64,000 bases of DNA from Ignavibacteriaceae bacterium (GTDB lineage Bacteria > Bacteroidota > Ignavibacteria > Ignavibacteriales > Ignavibacteriaceae), in assembly GCA_008933765.1 (NCBI GenBank), contig WBUK01000004.1, positions 1 to 64,000 on the forward strand, given 5' to 3'. The notes below the pieces were generated by a model. The model was given only the letters and a program-made list of their open reading frames with translations, did not search any database and had not been told where the DNA came from. Positions 50,597-59,529 of the stretch are shown in pieces. How positions within the stretch are numbered: position 1 is the first letter of the stretch; the number at the start of each line of letters is the position of its first letter. Both the position numbers and the translations under genes were made by a program.

Positions 50597-51787
50597 ATGC
50601 TTGGTCATAAAATAAAAATGTACCGTACGCTCAACGGATGGTCACTTGAGGAACTTTCCCAAAAAGTGGCAGAGCAGGGAGGTAAAATCTCGAAAGTTGC
50701 GCTCTCAAAGTTTGAAAGAGAGTTAATCAACCCATCCATTACGAATATTAAACTTCTATCTGAAATTTTTAATGTTACTATGGCGGAACTTGTTGTCCCG
50801 CAGGATTACCGGGTTAAACATCTTGGCTTTCGTAAGAAAACTTCCCTCCCAAAATCTGAGCAGGTCAGATATCAAAGTATTGCCGAGGCAGAATTGGAAA
50901 AAGTCCAATGGCTGACGGAAAAACTTTCGCCTATGTTAACCGAAAAAATTGATCCGGGGCAATTCAGTATTGGGTCATTGGATGAGGTTGAAATTGTCGC
51001 AGAAAAAACCCGCAAAATTTGGGAACTCGGCGAAGGTCCCATTTTCAACTTAACCAGCGTTATGGAAAGAAACGGTTATTTTCTAAAACCCATTTCCGGA
51101 GATGAAAATTTTGACGCTTACTCTGTAGTTGCAGAAGGAAAAACCGGTGAGTTTCTTACCGGAATGATTCTTTATAATAAAAATTATACCGGTGACCGCC
51201 AAAGGTTCACTCTCTGCCATGAACTTGGGCATTTCCTGATCTCAACAAATGAGCAGAAACTGATTGAGAAAAGCGCCAACAGATTTGCATCCGCTTTTCT
51301 GATGTCTAAAAGCGAAACCGAAACAATAATCGGCAGAAAAAGAAGTAATATAACACTAACAGAACTTCAAGAGTATAAAAAATATTTTGGTGTATCGATT
51401 CAGGCAATAATTTACCGGATGAAAGATTTAGGCATTATTTCCGAACAATATGCGAAAGAATGGTATCAGTCAATAAATCGCCTTGGATTTAAGAAAAAAG
51501 AACCCGGTGCGGAAATCCCCAAAGAGATACCTGAGTATTTGCCAAACTTGATCCAAAGGGCTGTGGCAGAAGGTTTTCTTTCGAGGGATGCTGCTAAAAG
51601 AAGATTCGGGATAATAACAGAAAGAGATCCTAATGAACAACTCTCTGAGATTGAGAAGTTCATGCTTCTGCCCAAAAAAGAAAGAGACAGAATTTTGACT
51701 GACCAGGCTATAGCCGCTCGTGAGTACTATGAAAACGATGAAGAACTAAGAGAATTTAGGGAGTTTGATTTAGATGTCTTCGAGTAA
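50597..51787 (+). CDS. XRE-type regulator fused to an ImmA/IrrE (M78) metallopeptidase
   Basis: 396-residue protein. An N-terminal XRE helix-turn-helix (about 1-65, 'LGHKIKMYRTLNGWSLEELSQKV') is joined to an M78/COG2856 zinc peptidase domain (about 125-270) with an intact HELGH motif (His208, Glu209, His212). A C-terminal tail of about 110 residues has no recognised domain. ImmA/IrrE proteins cleave repressors under stress, for example ImmR or DdrO. XRE-COG2856 fusions are known as putative antitoxins. It overlaps the MazF-like gene by 14 bases, so the two form an operon in which the regulator precedes the toxin, the usual order for type II toxin-antitoxin loci. Confidence 0.88.
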   Translation: MLGHKIKMYRTLNGWSLEELSQKVAEQGGKISKVALSKFERELINPSITNIKLLSEIFNVTMAELVVPQDYRVKHLGFRKKTSLPKSEQVRYQSIAEAELEKVQWLTEKLSPMLTEKIDPGQFSIGSLDEVEIVAEKTRKIWELGEGPIFNLTSVMERNGYFLKPISGDENFDAYSVVAEGKTGEFLTGMILYNKNYTGDRQRFTLCHELGHFLISTNEQKLIEKSANRFASAFLMSKSETETIIGRKRSNITLTELQEYKKYFGVSIQAIIYRMKDLGIISEQYAKEWYQSINRLGFKKKEPGAEIPKEIPEYLPNLIQRAVAEGFLSRDAAKRRFGIITERDPNEQLSEIEKFMLLPKKERDRILTDQAIAAREYYENDEELREFREFDLDVFE

Positions 51788-52136
51788 AATATATCCTAAA
51801 CAGTGTGAAATTTGGAAAATTAATTTAGATCCTACTTTGGGTTCAGAAATGAAAAAAACTAGACCGGTTATAATCATTTCTAACAGTATTGTTAATAAGT
51901 CTTCGTTACGAATAGTGGTTCCTTTGACCGGCTATAAACCTGATGACGATCAATGGGATTGGAAAATAAAAATTACTCCGGATAATATTAACGGATTAAC
52001 TAAAGACTCAGTAGTTGATGCATTAAATATCAGAAGCGTATCACTTGACAGATTTCAACAGAAATTAGGTGTTATTAGTGTTGATAAATTACTCGAAATC
52101 CAAAATGCAGTAACAATGATTATCGAAGAAATTTAA
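51774..52136 (+). CDS. MazF/PemK-family endoribonuclease toxin
   Basis: 120-residue toxin-type protein. It has the PemK/MazF pattern: 'QCEIWKINLDPTLGSEMKKTRPVIIISNSIV', including the conserved Arg of TRP, then 'RIVVPLTG' and 'DSVVDALNIRSVSLDRF', ending in a helix. MazF enzymes cut mRNA at short sequence motifs. It overlaps the XRE-M78 gene by 14 bases. No MazE-like antitoxin is nearby, so the upstream protein is the likely partner. It is complete in length for the family (about 110-120). Confidence 0.88.
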   Translation: MSSSKIYPKQCEIWKINLDPTLGSEMKKTRPVIIISNSIVNKSSLRIVVPLTGYKPDDDQWDWKIKITPDNINGLTKDSVVDALNIRSVSLDRFQQKLGVISVDKLLEIQNAVTMIIEEI

Positions 52137-52204
52137 TCAACTACAAAATAGTTAGGAAAAAGAAGGAAGTAAAAATTCCGATTCAAGCAATCACCCACCC
52201 TCAC

Positions 52205-53209
52205 CTACCCAATAGCATCCTTAATAAGCTGCACTTCTTTCATGAGGCTACGGAACTGCTCAGGCAGAAGCGCCTGGGGGCCATCCGAAAGCGCTTTGTG
52301 GGGATCGTGATGAACCTCAATCAAAAGACCATCGGCACCGGCTGCAACCGCTGCCCGGGCTACGGGGATAACCAAATCACTGAACCCCGTGGCGTGCGAT
52401 GGGTCAGCAATAACAGGCAAATGACTCTTTTGCTTAATAACCGGAATAGCCGAAACATCAAATGTGTTGCGGGTGGATTGCTCAAAGGTTCTGATTCCCC
52501 GCTCGCATAAAATTACCTCGCTGTTGCCACCGGCAAGAATATATTCTGCCGACATCAACAGTTCATCAATTGTTGCCGCAAAACCCCGCTTTAACAAAAC
52601 CGGTTTCTGCAATTTCCCCAATTCTTTCAACAACGGATAATTGTACATATTGCGCGCCCCCACCTGAAAAATATCGGTATATTTGCCGACCAAATCAACA
52701 AGCGTTAAATCAAGAATCTCCGTAACCACCTTCAAACCGTTTTCGTCTGCAGCAGAGCGAATCATCTTCAGACCCTCCTCACCCAAACCCTGGAAAGTAT
52801 AGGGCGAAGTCCTCGGCTTGTAAGCACCACCCCGCAGAACAGTTGCCCCCGCAGCGGCAACAAACCGGGCGACCGTGTGTATCTGTTCTTCACTTTCTAC
52901 TGCGCATGGTCCCGCAAACACGGCAAGCCCTTCACCACCAATTGTGGCTCTCCCGACAGAAATAATCGTGTCGGCTTTTTTATACTCGCGGCCGGCGAAC
53001 AGATACGGTTCTGAAACACCGAGAACTTTCGCAACGCCATCGAGCATGCTTATCTCTTTAATATCACTTTCCGGCTTAATTCCGCCTATGCTAATTACCA
53101 TTCTTCCCGTCCCCTCGGATCTTTGCACGGAGTATCCCATCTCAACGATCCGATTGATCACTCTTTCCACTTTTGCTTCAGTGGCGTTATTTTCAAAAAC
53201 TACTATCAC
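52205..53209 (-). CDS. aroF: 3-deoxy-7-phosphoheptulonate synthase (DAHP synthase)
   Basis: 334-residue enzyme that joins phosphoenolpyruvate and erythrose-4-phosphate, the first step of aromatic amino acid synthesis. It is the Thermotoga/Bacillus-like type with an N-terminal ACT/ferredoxin-like regulatory domain (about 1-70, 'MIVVFENNATEAKVERVINRI'). A TIM barrel follows ('FAGPCAVESEEQI', 'RGGAYKPRTSPYTFQG', 'LKRGFAATIDELLMSAEYIL', 'DPSHATGF'). The start is GTG 53209 with GGAGTT about nine bases upstream. The N-terminal domain suggests feedback control by aromatic products. Confidence 0.93.
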   Translation of the reverse strand: MIVVFENNATEAKVERVINRIVEMGYSVQRSEGTGRMVISIGGIKPESDIKEISMLDGVAKVLGVSEPYLFAGREYKKADTIISVGRATIGGEGLAVFAGPCAVESEEQIHTVARFVAAAGATVLRGGAYKPRTSPYTFQGLGEEGLKMIRSAADENGLKVVTEILDLTLVDLVGKYTDIFQVGARNMYNYPLLKELGKLQKPVLLKRGFAATIDELLMSAEYILAGGNSEVILCERGIRTFEQSTRNTFDVSAIPVIKQKSHLPVIADPSHATGFSDLVIPVARAAVAAGADGLLIEVHHDPHKALSDGPQALLPEQFRSLMKEVQLIKDAIG

Positions 53210-53246
53210 TTTAATAACTCCGGAAATTCACAACCTTCAAAAAAAA

Positions 53247-54833
53247 TCATTTAATCTGCAAAGCCTCCAATTTTTCCTTCAGGTCCTCATTATCCGGATA
53301 CAAATTCAGAAGTTTTTGCAGCATATTAACCAATTTTTCGTGCTGTGCGGTTTTGATATAATAATCCAGCAAAACATCATAAGGGTTCGCCTCGTCGTTG
53401 TATGAAAAAGGCTCGTTTGCCACCTCGTCCAATGCCAATTTTTCTGCGAGCAGCCCCATTTTGTTAAAATCTTCCAAATTTCCGACCCGCTCAAAAAGAA
53501 GTGCAGCCCTGTAGATTGTGGTATAATTTGTTATAATTTCGCCCGGTTTAAGATTCGTGTTGAAGTTAATCATCACAATTTTTGCCCGTTCAACATTCCC
53601 CGTTGCAAGATATGAATCCGCGAGATCGAAGTACAGGTTTGAATAGTTATCAATCAGTTCATAGAGTGAGCGATCGCGCACAACCTCACCGGTGTTGATG
53701 GATGAAAAATCGAAAGGCATCCCAAAATTTGCAGTTTCATCAAAGTAATCCGGCGGCGGACTTAGCAACACTTCTATTAACTCGGTGTCGATCGATTTGC
53801 CCGCTTCCGCAGTGTTGAAGGGCATGAGACGAAACGCTAACCCCTGTGATTTAAGGTGATTAGCAAGAAGATTACGCACTCTTCCTCTTGCGGTCAGCGT
53901 GAAGGAAATGTCGCGCAGCCACTTCGTTTTTTGTATAATATCCAATATTATCCGCTCGGCAGGGGTTACGATGAGCGCAGTGGAATCAGGGCTCTTCTCG
54001 TCAAACGGGGGGAAAGTAAACTCAATTTTTGAGATTTTATCCTTTTTTTCAACCTCATATTTTTCAACTGCCGTCCGCGGAATATCAAGCGTAATTTTGG
54101 CAGGTTTCATCACTTGGGGACGGAGTGCACTCACCTCTTCGTCACTCATATCCATACCGATGTTGTATGTGCCCATTATATACTTCGATCTGATAAATTT
54201 TACATAATCCGGCGAGCTTAAAAAATCGATATTAACAAGCGTAACATCCTTGCGCAACTCATCCATCAGTTGCAGATAATAAACGATAAAAGTTTCCAGT
54301 TCATCATCGGAAAATACAATCGAGTTTGGCGGAAGGGATCGGAGAAGGTTTTCGCCATAGTCAAAATATGTGGAGGAGATTACCCCGTTTTTAAGAATCT
54401 GCCGGAAGCAGAGCTTTGCAGAGTCAGGTTTATCGTTAACAATATATGAAAGCGCGGCAGTGCCCCACATTGAAATGATTTTGGAGTAGGCGCTGAGGTG
54501 CCACGACTCGCCCTTGTAAACCGGGCTGATTTTAATCGACCTTAAAAAATGGTCAACGCTTTTCAGCAGATAATCGATCTTCAGTTTGGCAAGGAAATCC
54601 ATCGACGGAAGTGAAATTCTGTCGTAGGCGTAACCTAAGAAGTAGTGCCCTTCGGCGTCCAAAGAATCGGTTTGTAAATACTCTTCCAACACCTGTGCGG
54701 CCTGTTTATAGAGCGCCACATCCGGCGTTGTGCTCATTTCAGCGTGCCGGAAGAGGTCTTTTCCTTTTTCAAGCAAATCCTGCCCCATCACTCCGTGAGC
54801 AACAACAAAGCATATGATGAGAATTTGTTTCAA
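53247..54833 (-). CDS. Exported TPR protein related to DUF2723 C-terminal regions
   Basis: 528-residue protein with a weak signal peptide (about 1-17, ending VMGQ). TPR-like helices lie at both ends (about 20-170 and 395-525). The middle 'NSIVFSDDELETFIVYYLQLMDELRKDVTLVNIDFLSSPDYVKFI' resembles the soluble part of DUF2723 (GT117-type) membrane proteins, where the pattern is GDNDT-x-x-x-W-Y-x-Q ... RPDV-x-V-x-N. Here the membrane part is missing and the acidic motif is changed to DDELE, so it is probably a stand-alone or degenerate derivative. Function is unknown. The frame has no ATG; TTG 54833 is the apparent start. Confidence 0.6.
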   Translation of the reverse strand: MKQILIICFVVAHGVMGQDLLEKGKDLFRHAEMSTTPDVALYKQAAQVLEEYLQTDSLDAEGHYFLGYAYDRISLPSMDFLAKLKIDYLLKSVDHFLRSIKISPVYKGESWHLSAYSKIISMWGTAALSYIVNDKPDSAKLCFRQILKNGVISSTYFDYGENLLRSLPPNSIVFSDDELETFIVYYLQLMDELRKDVTLVNIDFLSSPDYVKFIRSKYIMGTYNIGMDMSDEEVSALRPQVMKPAKITLDIPRTAVEKYEVEKKDKISKIEFTFPPFDEKSPDSTALIVTPAERIILDIIQKTKWLRDISFTLTARGRVRNLLANHLKSQGLAFRLMPFNTAEAGKSIDTELIEVLLSPPPDYFDETANFGMPFDFSSINTGEVVRDRSLYELIDNYSNLYFDLADSYLATGNVERAKIVMINFNTNLKPGEIITNYTTIYRAALLFERVGNLEDFNKMGLLAEKLALDEVANEPFSYNDEANPYDVLLDYYIKTAQHEKLVNMLQKLLNLYPDNEDLKEKLEALQIK

Positions 54834-55031
54834 ATGATCTGCCGAAAAAATTTAATAATAACCTTTAAACATAATGAATAAACGGATGTTTCGGTTATCT
54901 CAGGACATAGGCTTTTTTGAAGTTTTTGGTAACGGTTTACCAACAAGCCACTTGCTTTTTATCCGCGCTTTACTTCAACAGTTTTACAACAGGTTTCTTT
55001 CTTTTTGCCTGTGATATATGTAAATGATTTC

Positions 55032-56198
55032 CTACCCCCCTCTTAACGAATTTACAATATTAAGGCGCGCTGCACGGAACGAGGGGAGGAACCCGCCAAC
55101 AAAACCCATTATCAACGAAAATATCAACGATGTTATCACGATTTCCGGCGAAAGGGCAAAACTAAAAGAAAGTTGTGAATATGACTCAAAATTTATGGTG
55201 GAAACCTGAACAAACGACAGAAACGAAGCTAAAACCAAACCAAACAGCCCACCCAGCAACGAAAGCAACAACGACTCCATCAGAAAAGCCGCCATTACAC
55301 TCCTCCGGCTGAAACCAAGCGCACGAAGTGTTCCAATTTCCACCGTTCTGTTCGCAACAGCTGCGTACATCGTTATTGTTGCGCCAATCATTGCTCCAAA
55401 CGAAAAAATAACGGTAACAAAAATGCCGAGAATTTCAATGAACGACGACAAAAATTCAGATTGTTCTTCGTAATACGCCTGCTCAGGCTTTGCTTCGTAA
55501 GCGTTCAGGCGTTTATCTTTTACCAAACTATGATTTAGTGCGTCAACCTCGGCAGCCGCTTTTAACTTAGCTGTAATTGTGCTTACAGTTGTTCCACGGT
55601 TGAAAGCGCTTCCCAGACGGATCCCGTCTCCCCAAAGTTCGGAATCGTAGCCACTTCCATCGGTGGTGAACTCGCCGACGATCTCCCACTCGTTACCGGC
55701 AAATTTAATTTTTTCTCCAACTTTTGCTTCGGGGAACTCTTTAACAATTGCTTCGCCGACAATCAACTCGTTCAGCCCGAAATGGAAGTTTCTCCCTTTT
55801 ATGATTTTGACCTGCGAGTGAAGTTTCCCGTAGTTGGGTCCCACCCCCCTCACGGTGATGTTACCGGTTGCTCCGTCATTTCTGGTAAGGTTAATCACAA
55901 CAACAGGCTCGTTCGAGGTTAACGGTTTACCATCTGTGTCTTTCGCAATTTGCGGAAGTGCAGCTATCAACGCCTGATCTTCACCCGGGATAATGCTGGA
56001 AATCTCAGCTGTTGACGACTTCCGCAATATTTTAACATTATCCGGCAACCCCGTGCTCTGAAGTGTTTTCCGGATTCCGAAAGCCATCATCAGAACTGCT
56101 GCGAAAACAAACACAACCAACGCAACACCCATAATCGTGATGCCCGTAGTAAGTTTTCTTCTGCCCAAACTATTCCATGTGTATTTCAAGGGTATCAT
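55032..56198 (-). CDS. ABC transporter permease, MacB/FtsX type (second)
   Basis: 388-residue membrane protein with four helices (about 20-42, 262-285, 310-335, 350-375). A large periplasmic MacB_PCD domain lies between helices 1 and 2. The C-terminal FtsX domain has 'TVEIGTLRALGFSRRSVMAAFLMESLLLSLLGG', the coupling segment to the ATPase. It is the last gene of the four-gene exporter operon. A duplicated RBS region and a 22-codon frame lie just upstream. Confidence 0.88.
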   Translation of the reverse strand: MIPLKYTWNSLGRRKLTTGITIMGVALVVFVFAAVLMMAFGIRKTLQSTGLPDNVKILRKSSTAEISSIIPGEDQALIAALPQIAKDTDGKPLTSNEPVVVINLTRNDGATGNITVRGVGPNYGKLHSQVKIIKGRNFHFGLNELIVGEAIVKEFPEAKVGEKIKFAGNEWEIVGEFTTDGSGYDSELWGDGIRLGSAFNRGTTVSTITAKLKAAAEVDALNHSLVKDKRLNAYEAKPEQAYYEEQSEFLSSFIEILGIFVTVIFSFGAMIGATITMYAAVANRTVEIGTLRALGFSRRSVMAAFLMESLLLSLLGGLFGLVLASFLSFVQVSTINFESYSQLSFSFALSPEIVITSLIFSLIMGFVGGFLPSFRAARLNIVNSLRGG

Positions 56199-56263
56199 GT
56201 TTTGCCTCCTGCCAACCGGTTTGCCCTAAGGCAATTAAAGTTGTTCCGTGTTAATGAAGTCAT
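56195..56263 (-). CDS. 22-codon mini-ORF between the two permease genes (candidate)
   Basis: ATG 56263-56261 is preceded by GGAGGCAAAAT and opens MTSLTRNNFNCLRANRLAGG, then KT and TGA. The stop overlaps the ATG of the second permease (ATGA). The RBS and ATG are a copy, 65 bases away, of those that serve the permease. It could couple translation across the gap, or be a chance product of the duplication. Confidence 0.35.
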   Translation of the reverse strand: MTSLTRNNFNCLRANRLAGGKT

Positions 56264-56284
56264 ATTTTGCCTCCTATCCAACAA
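56195..56284. repeat. Duplicated start/RBS segment of the second permease gene
   Basis: TCATGTTTTGCCTCC (56195-56209) matches TCATATTTTGCCTCC (56260-56274), 65 bases away. The outer copy overlaps the stop of the first permease gene. Each copy is a start codon with a full GGAGGCAAAA ribosome binding site on the minus strand. Confidence 0.85.
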
Positions 56285-57434
56285 ATCTGAAACCGTCAAC
56301 AATTTTTGTGCTCAATGCTCTCTGAACCGGGAATATCGAAGCAATAACTCCGGTAAGAATTGCAGCCGAAAAAGCCAACACAGTTGTGATTGTTTCAACT
56401 TCTAATGTAGGGAAGAAAGTTTTCGGTATCACCCGGCTCATCCCTATCACCATAGATTCACCAATAAAAAGCCCAATTACGCCACCGATAATCGAAATTA
56501 CCATAGATTCACCAAGTATTAACACTAACAAATGTTTACCGGTGAACCCAAGCGTTTTCAGCACGGAATACTCCCGTGTTCTCTCTCTGGTTGCCATAAC
56601 CATTGTGTTCCCTAAAACTAACATTATAATCCCAACGATCACCCAGGAAACAAACTCCATCGCTGTCATTATCGCACTCAACGATTTCATCATCCCTTTG
56701 GTAAATTCCTCTTCCGATTCAGTTTTTGTGGCTTCAGCACTGTTTCTAAAATAAGAATCGATACTCGCACTTACTCTCGGAATGTCATCGGCATTATTAA
56801 CTTTCACCACAAACCATCCGATTTGGTTCGCTCTGCCGGGTGATTCCTTTTCCAAGCGTTGGTTTATATAATCCCACCTGATGAACATACCGGTAGCGTC
56901 AGTGGTTTTGAATTTAGGCTTATAGATTGCTACAACCTTAAAATCCCACAATCCGGGGTAGATGTCGCCGTCTATAGGCATCCTGTCGCCAACTTTAATG
57001 TTATATTGTTTGGCAGTAGCTTCACCAATAATGCAGGCTTGTGGGTCTGCTCTGAAAGCAGCTTTTTCTTCCTCAGTAACCATATATTCAGGATAAACAT
57101 CAAAAAGGGTCTCCGGGTCGGCACAAATTCTTCCGAAATAGTAGTCTTTATCTTTATAAACACCCTGAAACCATGAGAAATAGGTAACTTGTTTCACCCC
57201 TTGCACTTTTTTAATCTTTTCAAAATAAGAAAGTGGAAGTGTAAAGATGAACGAAACGGAGTTCCTTACAATTGCCCTGTCGGGGGCAGTTTGTTCCGAG
57301 ATCGAATCCCAAGCCGTGATAAAAGTTCTCATAACCAAAAAGGCAGTAACAGCTATAGCAATTCCCAGAATAGTCAATGTTGTTCTCAGTTTATGCCTAA
57401 GAGAGTTCTTAAGCATCATTTTTAGAATTTTCAT
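56274..57434 (-). CDS. ABC transporter permease, MacB/FtsX type (first)
   Basis: 386-residue membrane protein with the same four-helix plan: N-terminal helix 'RTTLTILGIAIAVTAFLVM', a periplasmic domain of about 220 residues with 'GEATAKQYNIKVGDRMPIDGDIYPG', and an FtsX core with 'RTREYSVLKTLGFTGKHLLVLILGESMVISIIGG'. It differs enough from the second permease to suggest a heterodimer. It overlaps the ATPase gene by four bases. Confidence 0.88.
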   Translation of the reverse strand: MKILKMMLKNSLRHKLRTTLTILGIAIAVTAFLVMRTFITAWDSISEQTAPDRAIVRNSVSFIFTLPLSYFEKIKKVQGVKQVTYFSWFQGVYKDKDYYFGRICADPETLFDVYPEYMVTEEEKAAFRADPQACIIGEATAKQYNIKVGDRMPIDGDIYPGLWDFKVVAIYKPKFKTTDATGMFIRWDYINQRLEKESPGRANQIGWFVVKVNNADDIPRVSASIDSYFRNSAEATKTESEEEFTKGMMKSLSAIMTAMEFVSWVIVGIIMLVLGNTMVMATRERTREYSVLKTLGFTGKHLLVLILGESMVISIIGGVIGLFIGESMVIGMSRVIPKTFFPTLEVETITTVLAFSAAILTGVIASIFPVQRALSTKIVDGFRFVG

Positions 57435-58114
57435 CTCTTTTCCCCTACTAATTCACCTTTTTCGAGGTGCAAAATTCTTTTTGCCTTTTCCGCTGCGTGG
57501 GGGTCATGGGTTACCATAACAATGGTTTTCTTAAACTCAGCGTTCAGCCGTTCCATAATTGTAAGAATTTCGGTCGCCGCATTTTTATCCAGATCACCCG
57601 TTGGCTCGTCAGCAACAATAATCTGCGGGTCGGTAACGATTGCTCTGGCGATTGCAACCCGTTGCTCTTGCCCGCCTGAGAGCTGTTTTGGCGAGTGGTG
57701 CATCCTGTCAGCCAAACCAACCACACCAAGTGCTGTTTCAACATGCGCTTTCCGTTCAGATTTACTCAACTTTGTTAACAAAAGCGGCAATTCAACATTT
57801 TCAAAAGCTGTAAGCACCGGGATAAGATTGTAGAACTGAAAAACAAACCCGATGTTGCTTGCACGCCACTTTGCCAACCACGATTCACTCTTCTTTCCAA
57901 TATCTTCACCGTTAATTAAAACTGCGCCTTCTGTCGGGCGGTCTATCCCTGCGATGATGTTCAGAAGTGTTGTTTTTCCCGAACCTGATGGCCCCATCAA
58001 TGCCAGAAATTCACCGTTTTCAACTTCTAAATTCAGGTTTTGCAAAACCGGGATTTCGATGTTGTTCCGCCAGTATGATTTCGTAAGGTTGCTTATTCCA
58101 ATTATTTCAGACAT
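57431..58114 (-). CDS. ABC transporter ATP-binding protein (MacB/LolD type)
   Basis: 227-residue ATPase with a complete motif set: Walker A GPSGSGKTT (about 41-49), Q-loop 'FVFQFYNLIPVLTAFENVELPL', signature LSGGQEQRVAIARA (about 143-156), Walker B IIVADEPTGDLD and H-loop 'VMVTHDPH'. The short length and sequence fit the LolD/MacB group, which works with four-helix FtsX-type permeases rather than classic importers. It lies 12 bases after the adaptor gene. Confidence 0.93.
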   Translation of the reverse strand: MSEIIGISNLTKSYWRNNIEIPVLQNLNLEVENGEFLALMGPSGSGKTTLLNIIAGIDRPTEGAVLINGEDIGKKSESWLAKWRASNIGFVFQFYNLIPVLTAFENVELPLLLTKLSKSERKAHVETALGVVGLADRMHHSPKQLSGGQEQRVAIARAIVTDPQIIVADEPTGDLDKNAATEILTIMERLNAEFKKTIVMVTHDPHAAEKAKRILHLEKGELVGEKR

Positions 58115-58126
58115 ATAGAAATCCTT

Positions 58127-59326
58127 TTATTTTTTAACGGCGACTTTAACGCCTTCTGAAAGATGTTTTGTTATTTTTTCAACAATTTGATCCCCCTCGT
58201 TCAGCCCGGAAGTAATTTCAATCATCAAGCCGGCGACTTTCCCCGTTCTAACTTCAACCGCTGCAAGTTTTCCCTCCGCGACCCGATACACATAAGATTT
58301 CCCGTTCTTTTTGAAGACTGCAGTTGCAGGTACCGCCAAAAAGGGCTTACCGGTTGCCCCTTTCACAGGTTCCGCCATAAAAGAAACACGCGCCCTCATT
58401 TCCGGCAAAACTTTTGAATCGTAGTCCCTGAACCCAATTTTTACCAACACTGTTGCTTTTGCCCGGTCAGCAGTCGGCACTATTTTGGCAACATAGCCCG
58501 GGTAGCCGTGGTCGGGGTAGGCATCCAGATAAATAACGCACTCCATATCCGGTTTTACTTTTTCGATGTTTGCTTCCGAGACATCTGCTTCCACCTGAAG
58601 CGAGTTCATATCAGCAATGGTAACGACGGCAGCACGGGAATTGGCGCCGCCTGAAATCGGTGAGACCACCTCACCCACTTCAGCGTTTTTGGTAAGCACA
58701 GTTCCGCTGAAAGGCGCTCTGATTAGTGTATTCTCCAAGTCAACTTTTAACGATTTAATTTGGGTTTCCGCGAGGTCAATTGATGAAAGCACCCTATTGT
58801 ATCTTGTTTCGGCGGCTTCCGCTTCAATTTCAGTAGCGGCACCGTTGGCAAGAAGCTGTTTCAACCTTCTGAAATTGCTTTCGGCTTCTTTAAGTTCTGC
58901 TTGTGTCAGTTTCAAATTGGCTTCAGCTTCCGCAATGTGCGCACGGATATCCCGGTCTTCAACCCCTGCAATTACCTGGTCTTTAACTACCCTATCCCCT
59001 TCCACCACTTTCAAGAAAACTAACCTTCCCATAGCTTTCGAGGCGATTGAGGCTTTCCGTTGCGCAACTACATATCCATTACCGGTTAACAGAGCTTCAC
59101 TTTCGGCAGGAGTTTGAAGTATCGCGGGAACCAACCTTACCTCCACTGCGGGATCGAACAGATCACCAAACGCATAATATACACCGCTGAGGATAAGCAA
59201 AATAACCACGATTGAAGCCCCAATTAAGGCTCTTTTCTTCCCTGCTTCAGGGTTTTTTCTCTTTGTTCTTTCTATTTTTAGCCCTGCAAGGTTATGCTCG
59301 GGCTTTGGCTCTGAAAATTCATTCAT
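58127..59326 (-). CDS. Periplasmic adaptor subunit (MacA/HlyD family)
   Basis: 399-residue membrane-fusion protein. An N-terminal anchor helix (about 33-55) is followed by the first lipoyl half ('GNGYVVAQRKASIASKAMGRL'), a helical hairpin (about 135-205), the second lipoyl half ('IRAPFSGTVLTKNAEVGEVVSP') and C-terminal barrel domains. It should link the ATPase and permeases to an outer-membrane channel; no TolC gene is beside it. First gene of the adaptor, ATPase, permease, permease operon. Substrate unknown. Confidence 0.88.
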   Translation of the reverse strand: MNEFSEPKPEHNLAGLKIERTKRKNPEAGKKRALIGASIVVILLILSGVYYAFGDLFDPAVEVRLVPAILQTPAESEALLTGNGYVVAQRKASIASKAMGRLVFLKVVEGDRVVKDQVIAGVEDRDIRAHIAEAEANLKLTQAELKEAESNFRRLKQLLANGAATEIEAEAAETRYNRVLSSIDLAETQIKSLKVDLENTLIRAPFSGTVLTKNAEVGEVVSPISGGANSRAAVVTIADMNSLQVEADVSEANIEKVKPDMECVIYLDAYPDHGYPGYVAKIVPTADRAKATVLVKIGFRDYDSKVLPEMRARVSFMAEPVKGATGKPFLAVPATAVFKKNGKSYVYRVAEGKLAAVEVRTGKVAGLMIEITSGLNEGDQIVEKITKHLSEGVKVAVKK

Positions 59327-59529
59327 TGGCAGAAAAAGTTTCGATAAAAGTGACGGTTTACGAATGTAAACTTATGGTTATTTCTCTGAATTACATAATC
59401 CGAAACCATTGACTTAAACCGTTTGTTTAACTATTTGACCGTTCATACAATTCGGCAGTTTTTAATTAATCTTTTCGTGAAATTGGCTGTCAAATTATAT
59501 GATTTCAGTAAAAAATTAAAAACAGGAAC

